64,000 nucleotides of DNA, from positions 83,928-147,927 of the forward strand of contig NZ_WHOL01000039.1 of NCBI RefSeq assembly GCF_009745975.1, written 5' to 3'. Shown piece by piece: positions 43,079 to 49,868 of this stretch; position 1 is the first letter of the stretch; the number at the start of each line of letters is the position of its first letter. Made by a program: the position numbers and the translations under genes. A model generated the notes under the pieces. The model searched no databases and was not told the DNA's origin. It saw only the letters and a program-made list of their open reading frames with translations. This DNA is from Actinokineospora pegani (GTDB lineage: Bacteria > Actinomycetota > Actinomycetes > Mycobacteriales > Pseudonocardiaceae).

Positions 43079-44337
43079 CGGTACTCCTCCAGCCGGGGCC
43101 GCATACCCCAGTACACCGAGCCCGCCGCGAGCAGCGCGCCGAGGGCGAGCACCCAGGCGAGCGGGGCCGTCCACCTCCACGCTGAACCGGCCGCGGCGGT
43201 GGCCAGGGTCCTGTGGTGGTCGATCACCGCGGAGACGGCCGCGTCGAAGGCCACGTCGTCGGTGGTGTGCAGGCCCTCCCGCGGGTTCACGATGATGGCG
43301 GTCATCTCCTTGTGGTCCAGCGAAGGGTCCAGCGGCCGGGTCATCGGCTCGGCTGTCTCGCGCCACTGTTCGAGTGCCTCCCTCGCCGTGCCCAACAGGT
43401 CCCGCTCCGCCTCGACGTGCGCGCTCGCGGCCGCCAGCCGTTCGCCCGCCTTCCTGAACAGGTTCGCCAGGCCCTCGCGGTCGCCCAGGGCGGGGAACGC
43501 GACGATCCGCGCCTCCTGCCCGTCGGCCTTCCTGGCCTCGTTGCGGGCCTCCGACAGCGGGACCACGACGTCGGCCAGCAGCGCCGTGCTCGTGCCGACC
43601 CGGCTCGAGGCCACGACGGTGCCTGCGAGGACGACGGCGCCGAGGAGGATCACGACGGCCGTGGCCGCCAACAGCCCGCGGTTGTTCCTGCGCCGCGTTC
43701 GCTCGCGCACGATCCGCTGTGCCCACACCATCCCGGCGACGCCCGCGACCAGGAGCGCGTAGAGGAACCACGGGTGCGCGACCCCGTCCTCGAGGCCGTC
43801 GACCATCGCCGCGCGCTGCTCCTGGTTGGCCCGCTCGGCCGCGGGCAGCAGCGTCTCCTGCATCAAGTACGACGCCTGCGCCAGGTAAGAGGTCCCGACC
43901 GGGTCGCCCGCCGCATTGCCCACCCACCCCACCTCGACCAGCCGGGAGTACTCCGGCAACAGGTCGACCAGCGTCGTCAACCGCGCGCCCGGGCAGTCCT
44001 CGGCGCACCCCGCCGCCGCGGACTCGGCCCGCCGCAACGCGTCGTGGACCTCGAACAGGTCCTCCCGGAAGCGCTCCTTGGCCTCGGCGGCCCGCTGCGG
44101 GTCGACCAGCAGCGCGTTGAGCGAGGCCGCCTCCGCGTCGGCCAGCGCCCGGTAGACGTCCAGCATCGCCGCGCTCAGCGTCCCCCGGTCGGCGATCGCC
44201 TCCCCCAGCGCGTCCTGCCGGGCCGCCAGCCCGAGCACCCCCACCACCCCGACCAGCAGCGCGCCGACGACCCCCGCGACCGTGATCCGCGCGAAGACCA
44301 GCCCGGTCCGCCGCTCCCCGCCCCGCTCGATGGTCAC
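43075..44337 (-). CDS. glnX: GlnX-like transmembrane signalling protein
   Basis: The 420-aa protein has four membrane spans: about 14-37, 209-228, 243-266 and 394-413. Two long helical segments lie between spans 1-2 and 3-4 and should face outside. Their content (AADAEAASLNALL-like, EARNEARKADGQEARIV) resembles chemoreceptor four-helix ligand domains. It has no kinase or ATPase motif. Size, topology and the glnH partner fit GlnX, which passes the GlnH signal to cytoplasmic PknG in mycobacteria. Homology is inferred from layout and context. Confidence 0.8.
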   Translation of the reverse strand: MTIERGGERRTGLVFARITVAGVVGALLVGVVGVLGLAARQDALGEAIADRGTLSAAMLDVYRALADAEAASLNALLVDPQRAAEAKERFREDLFEVHDALRRAESAAAGCAEDCPGARLTTLVDLLPEYSRLVEVGWVGNAAGDPVGTSYLAQASYLMQETLLPAAERANQEQRAAMVDGLEDGVAHPWFLYALLVAGVAGMVWAQRIVRERTRRRNNRGLLAATAVVILLGAVVLAGTVVASSRVGTSTALLADVVVPLSEARNEARKADGQEARIVAFPALGDREGLANLFRKAGERLAAASAHVEAERDLLGTAREALEQWRETAEPMTRPLDPSLDHKEMTAIIVNPREGLHTTDDVAFDAAVSAVIDHHRTLATAAAGSAWRWTAPLAWVLALGALLAAGSVYWGMRPRLEEYR

Positions 44338-44416
44338 AACTGGGAGTCGGCGCTCGTGCGCGCCGCGTTACTCTCCCCCGTGCGGGTGAGGCCGGTCAGT
44401 CATTGTCCATAGTGGA

Positions 44417-45082
44417 CTAGGCCGGGTCGAAGGCGTAGCCCATGCCGCGGGCGGTGCGGATGTGGGTGGGGCCGATCTTGCGGCGGAGGGTGCGGACGTA
44501 GACGTCGACGATGTTGGAGCCGGGGTCGAAGTCGTAGCCCCAGACGTGGGAGAGGATCTGCTCCCGGGACAGGACCTGGCCCTGGTGGCGGAGGAACAGC
44601 TCCAGGAGGGCGAACTCCCGGGCGGTGAGGTCCACGCCCGCGCCGTTGATGTCGGCGCGGCGGGTGCGCAGGTCCAGCGAGACCGGGCCCGCGCGCAGCA
44701 CGGTGGTCTCGGCGACGAGTTCGGTGCGGCGCAGGCGCAGGCGGATGCGGGCGAGGAGTTCGTCGAAGCGGAACGGCTTGGGCATGTAGTCGTCGGCGCC
44801 GCCCTCGAGGCTGGCCATGGTGGTGTGCGGGGAGGCGTGGGCGGTGAGGATGATGACCGGGGTGGTGTTGCGGCGCTCGCGCAGGGTCCGCAGGACCGAC
44901 AGACCGTCGCGGCTGGGCAGGCCCACGTCGAGGACCACCAGGTCGTACTGGTCGCTGAGGGCGTGGTTGAGCGCTTCCTCGCCGTCGCCCACCACGGTGG
45001 TGGTGAAGCCGTTGGCGGACAGGCCCTTGCGGACGAAGGACGCGATGCGCTCCTCGTCCTCGGCGATCAGGATGCGGGCCAC
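44417..45082 (-). CDS. OmpR-family response regulator
   Basis: The 221-aa regulator has a receiver (RILIAEDEERIASFVRKGL; Asp in LVVLDVGLPSRDGLSVL; ILTAHAS; DDYMPKPF) and a winged-helix domain (DLTAREFALLELFLRHQGQVLSREQIL through RTARGMGYAFDP). The gene overlaps the kinase by 16 bp. Near-identical 17-bp elements upstream of its own operon (46889) and of the SLC13-glycerate kinase operon (49615) are its most likely binding sites. Confidence 0.93.
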   Translation of the reverse strand: MARILIAEDEERIASFVRKGLSANGFTTTVVGDGEEALNHALSDQYDLVVLDVGLPSRDGLSVLRTLRERRNTTPVIILTAHASPHTTMASLEGGADDYMPKPFRFDELLARIRLRLRRTELVAETTVLRAGPVSLDLRTRRADINGAGVDLTAREFALLELFLRHQGQVLSREQILSHVWGYDFDPGSNIVDVYVRTLRRKIGPTHIRTARGMGYAFDPA

Positions 45083-46536
45083 TGCGGTCCTCCGGGGTGG
45101 GCGGGCGGGACGGGGATCTCGACGGTGAAGCGGGCGCCGCGGCCCGGGGCGGACTCCAGGTGGACCGCGCCGTGGTGGGCCTCGGCGATCGCGCGGACGA
45201 TGGCCAGGCCGAGCCCGGCGCCGGTGCGGTGCGCGCCCGGCCCGCCCGAGCCCCGGCTGAACCGGCGGAAGATCGCCTCGGCGTCCTCCGGGCGCACGCC
45301 GGGGCCGCTGTCGGCGACCCAGAACAGGACCGAGCCCGGGCGCACCGCCGAGCCGACGAGGATCTCCGCGCCGACCCGGGTGTGCTGCACGGCGTTCTGC
45401 GCGAGCTGCACCAGGGCCTGGGTGATCCGCTGGCCGTCGAGTGGGCACTGCCCCTCGCCGATCGCCTCCAGCCGCCAGCGCCGCTCGCCGACCGTGCGCA
45501 CCTTGGCGTAGATGTCGCTGGTCAGCTCGGTGACGTCGGTCAGGCCCGCGTTCACGAAGTCGGGCTGCTCGGCCTTGGCCAGCAGCAGCAGGTCGGTGAC
45601 GATGCGGTTCATCCGGTCCAGCTCGTCGGTGCACAGCCGCACGGCCTCGGCGCGCTCCACCGGGTCGTCGTCGAGCAGTTCCAGGTGGCCGCGCACGATC
45701 GTGATGGGGGTGCGCAGCTCGTGCCCGGCGTCGTCGAGGAAGCGGCGCTGGGTGGCGAACGCGCGGTCGAGCCGGTCGAGCATGGCGTTGAACTGCTCGG
45801 CCAGCGCGGCGACGTCGTCGCGGCCGTCCACCGGGATGCGCCGGGTGAGGTCGTGCTCGGTGATCTCCGCGGCGGCCCGGCGCACCAGCCGCACCGGGGC
45901 CAGGATCTGGCCCGCGACGAACCAGGCCGCCGCGCCCGCCAGGACGACCCCGAGCAGGCCGACCAGCAGCAGGGTGCGCACGGTGGAGTTGACCTCGGCG
46001 CGGTCGCGGTCGATGAAGTAGCCGACGACGAACGCGCCCCGGTCGCCGGACGCGGCGCCCACCGCGTCCACCCTGATCCAGCGCATCTCGCCCGCGGGCG
46101 TCGCGGCCGTCCCGCTGGTGGTGGGCGCGGTCAGGATCGGGTCGAGCACCTCGGGGTGGTTGCCCAGCCGGAACGGCTCCTCGCGGGCCTGCAGGATCGG
46201 CCCCGCAGGCGTCCACGCCACCGCGACCTCGTCGTCATCGACGTACTGGCGCGCCAGGTGCGCCGACAGCGCGGTCCGCACGTCGGGGAACGGTCGCCCG
46301 GTGCCCCGGTCGATGCCGACGGTCAGCACCTGCCGCAGCTCGGCCGCCTCCTGCTCCAGGGCGGAGTTGACGTCCCGGTCGACCTCGCGCAGCAGCAGGT
46401 TGTAGGTGACCAGCGTGGTCGACAGCGACACCACGGTCACGAGCAGCAGCAGCCACCCCATGATCCGCACGCGGGCGGGGGCGCCGCGCCTGCGGTGGCG
46501 CGCGTTCCCGACGACGGGCAGCGGCTCAGTCGTCAC
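45067..46536 (-). CDS. sensor histidine kinase
   Basis: The 489-aa kinase has TM1 at about 25-48 (VRIMGWLLLLVTVVSLSTTLV), an extracytoplasmic sensor, TM2 at about 190-212, HAMP (VRLVRRAAAEITEHDLTRRIPV), the H-box RRFLDDAGHELRTPITIV, N-box ALVQLAQNAVQHT, G1 VADSGPGV, the F-box FRRFSRG and G2 GAGLGLAIV. The GTG start at 46536 overlaps the stop of the Asp-rich small gene, so the two are translationally coupled. The ligand may be a carboxylate, given the shared operator with an SLC13 operon (inference). Confidence 0.92.
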   Translation of the reverse strand: MTTEPLPVVGNARHRRRGAPARVRIMGWLLLLVTVVSLSTTLVTYNLLLREVDRDVNSALEQEAAELRQVLTVGIDRGTGRPFPDVRTALSAHLARQYVDDDEVAVAWTPAGPILQAREEPFRLGNHPEVLDPILTAPTTSGTAATPAGEMRWIRVDAVGAASGDRGAFVVGYFIDRDRAEVNSTVRTLLLVGLLGVVLAGAAAWFVAGQILAPVRLVRRAAAEITEHDLTRRIPVDGRDDVAALAEQFNAMLDRLDRAFATQRRFLDDAGHELRTPITIVRGHLELLDDDPVERAEAVRLCTDELDRMNRIVTDLLLLAKAEQPDFVNAGLTDVTELTSDIYAKVRTVGERRWRLEAIGEGQCPLDGQRITQALVQLAQNAVQHTRVGAEILVGSAVRPGSVLFWVADSGPGVRPEDAEAIFRRFSRGSGGPGAHRTGAGLGLAIVRAIAEAHHGAVHLESAPGRGARFTVEIPVPPAHPGGPQWPAS

Positions 46537-46843
46537 CGTCGCCGCTCTCGCCGTCGTCCTGGTCATCGTCCACATCGTCGTCCCAGTCATTGTCCCAGTC
46601 GTCGTCCCAGTCGTCGTCGCCCGGCGGCACCGGGGCGGGCGGTGGGACGACCACCGGGCCGCCCGTCGGCGTCACCGGCGGCGGGGTGGGGTCGCCCAGG
46701 GGCGGGACGGGGTTCTCCTGGAGCCTGACCTCGACCGGCACCGCGGGGGCGGGCGGGTCCGGCAGCGCCCAGGTGGCCAGCGCCGCGCCCAGGGGCAGCG
46801 CCACGGCGGCGACGAGCAGGAGGGTGCGGGGGAGTGCGGCCAT
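46526..46843 (-). CDS. small membrane/secreted protein with Asp/Trp-rich tail
   Basis: The 105-aa protein has an N-terminal hydrophobic segment (about 5-26, signal anchor or signal peptide), a Pro/Val-rich extended stretch and a tail from about residue 74. That tail is almost only Asp with regularly spaced Trp: DDDWDDDWDNDW, then DDDVDDDQDD. I know no family for it. The tail should be disordered and could bind cations or basic surfaces outside the membrane. It is first in the small protein-HK-RR operon and may modulate the kinase. Confidence 0.72.
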   Translation of the reverse strand: MAALPRTLLLVAAVALPLGAALATWALPDPPAPAVPVEVRLQENPVPPLGDPTPPPVTPTGGPVVVPPPAPVPPGDDDWDDDWDNDWDDDVDDDQDDGESGDGDD

Positions 46844-46888
46844 GCGCTCGACCTTCCTCGGCGGCGGTGTGGGCTGGATGAGGCGAAG

Positions 46889-46905
46889 ATGAGGAAATCT
46901 TCATC
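46889..46905. promoter_or_regulatory. 17-bp element copy 1, upstream of two-component operon
   Basis: ATGAGGAAATCTTCATC begins 46 bp upstream of the ATG at 46843 and is near-palindromic. A second copy of ATGAGG lies further upstream at 46879. It matches the element at 49615-49631 in 15 of 17 positions, both mismatches being central. It is the probable site of the operon's own response regulator. It overlaps the stop codon of the glycerate kinase gene. Confidence 0.65.
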
Positions 46906-48073
46906 GAACAGTGGCCACCGGGGAAATCGGGGCGGCCAGCCGGGTGCCGACCAGCACGATCCGCAGCACCCGCTCGGCGGCGTCGGCCAGGAACTCCGCG
47001 CCGCGCAGTATCGCCTCGTCCAGGCCCACCGGCCCGGGCTGGATGGCCTGGAAGGCGTCGATGCCGATCGCGTAGGTGCTCTCCGCGTCCAGGCCGATGC
47101 GCCCGGCGAGGGCGATGACCGGCTTGCCGTGCGCCTTGGCCCGGCGCGCCACCTCGGCGGGCACCTTGCCGTGCGGGGTCTGCGCGTCGATCGTGCCCTC
47201 CGCGGTGACCACCAGGTCGGCCGCGGCCAGCCGGGCGTCGAGGTCGAGGTGGTCGAGCAGCACGTCGAACCGGGGCAGCAGCGGGGCGCCGAGCACGCCC
47301 AGCAGGCCCGCGCCCAGGCCGCCGGAGGCCCCCGAGCCGGGGACGTGCGCCACGTCCGCGCCCAGGTCGCGGCGCAGCACCTCGGCCCAGGTGTCCAGCG
47401 CCCCGGCGAGCTGTTCGACCTGCTCGGGCGTGGCGCCCTTCTGCGGGCCGAACACCCTGGCCACCCCGCGCGGCCCGCACAGCACGTTGTGCGGGTTCAC
47501 CGCCAGCCGGATGTCCACCCGCGCCAGCCTGGGGTCCAGCCCGGACACGTCGATCCGGTGCGCCCGCGCCAGCTCCGCCCCGCCCGCGCCCAGCTCGCGG
47601 CCCTCGGCGTCGAGCACCCGGGCGCCGAGGGCGGCCAGCGCACCCGCCCCGCCGTCGGAGGTGCCCGAGTCGCCGCAGCCGACCAGGATCGATTCGCAGC
47701 CCGCGTCGAGCGCGGCGACGACCAGCTCGCCCACGCCCCGGCTGGTGGTGCGGCCGGGGTCGCGGTGCGCGGCGGGCACCAGGCGCAGGCCCGCGGCGGC
47801 GGCCATCTCGACCACGGCGGTGCGGCCGTCGCCGAGGATGGCGAAGTGCGAGTGCACCGGCAGCCCGATGGGCCCGGTCACGACGGTGTCCACCACGTGC
47901 CCGCCGGTGCTGCCCGCCAGCGCGACGGCCGAGCCCTCGCCGCCGTCGACCAGCGGGACGCGGTCGATCTCGGCGGTGGGGACGACCCGCAGCACACCCT
48001 CGGCGATGGCGTCGGCGGCGGCTTCGGCGCCAAGGCTCTCCTTGAACCCGCTGGGCGCGACGACGATCTTCAT
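46901..48073 (-). CDS. glxK: glycerate kinase (GlxK/GarK family)
   Basis: The 390-aa glycerate kinase phosphorylates glycerate with ATP to 2- or 3-phosphoglycerate. Visible features are IVVAPSGFKESLGAEAAADAI at the start, PLVDGGEGSAVAL, VGCGDSGTSDGGAGAL, AVNPHNVLCGPRGVARVFGPQKGAT, GSGASGGLGAGL and VVTAEGTIDAQTPHGKVP, all typical of the GlxK family. GGAGG precedes the ATG. It follows the SLC13 transporter gene by 29 bp, suggesting uptake of an organic acid (glycerate, tartrate or similar) followed by phosphorylation. Confidence 0.95.
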   Translation of the reverse strand: MKIVVAPSGFKESLGAEAAADAIAEGVLRVVPTAEIDRVPLVDGGEGSAVALAGSTGGHVVDTVVTGPIGLPVHSHFAILGDGRTAVVEMAAAAGLRLVPAAHRDPGRTTSRGVGELVVAALDAGCESILVGCGDSGTSDGGAGALAALGARVLDAEGRELGAGGAELARAHRIDVSGLDPRLARVDIRLAVNPHNVLCGPRGVARVFGPQKGATPEQVEQLAGALDTWAEVLRRDLGADVAHVPGSGASGGLGAGLLGVLGAPLLPRFDVLLDHLDLDARLAAADLVVTAEGTIDAQTPHGKVPAEVARRAKAHGKPVIALAGRIGLDAESTYAIGIDAFQAIQPGPVGLDEAILRGAEFLADAAERVLRIVLVGTRLAAPISPVATVR

Positions 48074-48102
48074 GGTGTTCCTCCGGGGGTCGGTGGGGCG
48101 GG

Positions 48103-49569
48103 TCACGGGACGAGCGGCAGGCCCAGGGCGGGCCAGACGAGCAGGGCGAAGGCCACGACCAGCGCCCCGTGCAGCGGGGCGAGCACCGCGGACAGGCGCA
48201 GCAGGTCGCGGGGGGAGTAGGTGGGCACGCCGTCGAGGTCGGAGAACAGCGCGACGGGCTTGGCCGAGGAGGTCAGCGTGTGGCAGAAGCCCGCGGCGGC
48301 GGTGGCGGCGAACACGACCGCGGCCGGGTCCAGGCCGGTGGCCAGCGCCAGCGGGATCACCACCGGCACCAGCACCGACGAGCGGGCCGAGCGCGACTGC
48401 ACGGCCAGGTGCGCGGCGGTGCTGACCACGACGACGACCAGCAGCACCACCCAGGCCGGGGCGGCGCGCACCGGCGACAGCGCGGCGTCGGCCAGCCACC
48501 CCGCCGCCCCCGAGGCGACCAGGGCGCTGCCGAGCGCGGCCGTCGCGGCGGTGAACAGCAGCAGCGACCACGGCACCGTCTTGAGCGCGGCCCCCGGCGT
48601 GACCTGGTGCGGCCGCACGGTCATCGCCAGCGCCCCGACCAGCCCCACCAGCGCGGGCGGCAGCCCGTGCAGCGGCTCGGTGCACCACAGCGCCAGCACC
48701 ACCCCGACGGTCGCCGCGGCAAGCTTCTCCACCAGTGTCCAGGGGCCCTTGGGCGGGAACAGCCCGCGCAGCGCGAACCGGGCCCGCCGGTCCTCCCGCG
48801 TCGTGAACAGCCGCAGCACCACCTCGACGGACAGGTGCGAGGCGACCACCGCCAGCGGCAGCCCCAGCAGCAGCCAGCGGACGAAGCCGATGCCCTCCCC
48901 GGTGGCCTGCTGGAGCAACTGGTCCGCCACCAGGTGCGCCCCCGCCCCGATGAGCGTCGACACCGCCGACAGCAGCACCACAGTCGGGAACAGCACCGCC
49001 AGCGCCCGCACCACCCGCGGCATCCCGGCGAGAACACCCGCCAGCGCGGTGAACACCGGCACCGCCAGCGCCGCGCGCCCCGAAGTCGACGGGACGGCCA
49101 GCGAGGACACCACCAGTGCCACGGCGAGCAGGTGCGCCAGGCCCCGCACGGACCGCGCCCGGGCGGGCAGCACCGCGACGAACCGGTCCACCAGCCCGGA
49201 GCGGGTCAGCCCCGCGGCCAGCACGAAGGCGGCGATGAGCAGCCAGACCAGGTCCGCCCCCAGCGTCGCGAACAGCTCCGCCGGGGCCAGCACCCCCGCC
49301 ACCGCCAGCAGGCAGACGGCGGCCAGCGCCACCCACGTGTCATCCAGGTCCGTCAGCACCCACGCGGCCACCGCGGCGGCGAACACGGCCAGCACCACGG
49401 CGCCGTCGAGGCCGGGACCGCCGGGCAGCAGCGCCGCCCCGGACAGGCAGGCCACCACGGCGGCGACGACCACCAGCCGCTTGGGCACCGGCCGCCGCCT
49501 CGGGGGCGGGGTCGGCGCCAAGCGCCGCGTCGGCCGCTCTGGCCGTGTCGTGTAGACGAAGCTGGTCAC
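48103..49569 (-). CDS. SLC13/DASS-type carboxylate transporter
   Basis: The 488-aa polytopic membrane protein has about 12 hydrophobic segments and divalent-anion symporter features. SLAVPSTSGRAALAVPVFTAL resembles the first SNT-like motif region, and AAAGFCHTLTSSAKPVALF the second. HLAVQSRSARSSVLVPVVIPLA is also typical. It should import di- or tricarboxylates, or a related acid used by the downstream glycerate kinase. The GTG start at 49569 is 46 bp from the shared 17-bp element. Confidence 0.85.
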   Translation of the reverse strand: MTSFVYTTRPERPTRRLAPTPPPRRRPVPKRLVVVAAVVACLSGAALLPGGPGLDGAVVLAVFAAAVAAWVLTDLDDTWVALAAVCLLAVAGVLAPAELFATLGADLVWLLIAAFVLAAGLTRSGLVDRFVAVLPARARSVRGLAHLLAVALVVSSLAVPSTSGRAALAVPVFTALAGVLAGMPRVVRALAVLFPTVVLLSAVSTLIGAGAHLVADQLLQQATGEGIGFVRWLLLGLPLAVVASHLSVEVVLRLFTTREDRRARFALRGLFPPKGPWTLVEKLAAATVGVVLALWCTEPLHGLPPALVGLVGALAMTVRPHQVTPGAALKTVPWSLLLFTAATAALGSALVASGAAGWLADAALSPVRAAPAWVVLLVVVVVSTAAHLAVQSRSARSSVLVPVVIPLALATGLDPAAVVFAATAAAGFCHTLTSSAKPVALFSDLDGVPTYSPRDLLRLSAVLAPLHGALVVAFALLVWPALGLPLVP

Positions 49570-49614
49570 GGTTGCCAGCTTGTGGCCGGCCCCTGAGCGT
49601 TCGGTGAACGCCGC

Positions 49615-49631
49615 ATGAGGACGTCTTCATC
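49615..49631. promoter_or_regulatory. 17-bp element copy 2, upstream of SLC13-glxK operon
   Basis: ATGAGGACGTCTTCATC begins 46 bp upstream of the GTG start at 49569 and matches the element at 46889-46905 in 15 of 17 positions. The same spacing to the first start codon in both operons argues for one regulator, most likely the response regulator at 44417-45082. Confidence 0.65.
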
Positions 49632-49677
49632 ATCAAATCGCGTGATCCCGGCTCGGGGGCGTGTTAGGTTCCCGCTT

Positions 49678-49697
49678 GCCCCGACCGGGTTCGGGGC
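49678..49697 (+). other. hairpin preceding tandem tRNA-like elements
   Basis: GCCCCGA-CCGGGT-TCGGGGC forms a perfect 7-bp stem that ends 3 nt before the first tRNA-like cloverleaf. It is probably part of the same structured transcript, either as a processing signal or as an attenuator-like element. Confidence 0.5.
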
Positions 49698-49700
49698 ACT

Positions 49701-49771
49701 CATGGAGGAGATCGGCGGTGATCGCCCGGCTCGAGACCGGGAGGGCGCGGGTTCGAATCCCGCCTCCATGT
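49701..49771 (+). tRNA. tRNA-like cloverleaf 1, anticodon CGA (atypical)
   Basis: A complete cloverleaf can be drawn: acceptor CATGGAG/CTCCATG (7/7), D stem GATC/GATC, anticodon stem CCCGG/CCGGG with loop CTCGAGA (anticodon CGA), variable AGGGC, and T stem GCGGG/CCCGC with loop TTCGAAT. It is not a normal tRNA-Ser: there is no long variable arm, position 8 is G and not U, the D loop is 6 nt, and no CCA is encoded. It shares its anticodon-arm and variable sequence with element 2 immediately downstream, so the pair is paralogous. Confidence 0.6.
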
Positions 49772-49773
49772 CC

Positions 49774-49848
49774 CTTGGTGTGGCTCAGTGGGAGAGCGCC
49801 CGGCTGTGGACCGGGAGGGCGCGAGTTCGATCCTCGCCACCAAGTCCA
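49774..49848 (+). tRNA. tRNA-like cloverleaf 2, anticodon GTG (His-like)
   Basis: The acceptor CTTGGTG/CACCAAG (7/7), D stem GCTC/GAGC, anticodon stem CCCGG/CCGGG with loop CTGTGGA (anticodon GTG), T stem GCGAG/CTCGC with loop TTCGATC and an encoded CCA all fit a tRNA-His. The tRNA-His hallmark of G-1 opposite C73 is missing: the discriminator is T and the first pair is C-G. It begins 3 nt after element 1 and ends 20 nt before the start codon of the 820-aa orphan, with GGTGGGGAG between. Confidence 0.65.
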
Positions 49849-49868
49849 GGACAGGTGGGGAGTACATC

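Noticed and set aside
49774..49848. Ordinary tRNA-His gene
   Set aside because: The anticodon is GTG and the cloverleaf is good, but the universal G-1:C73 identity element is missing. The element is paired with a paralogous CGA cloverleaf that also violates tRNA-Ser structure, so I list both as tRNA-like.
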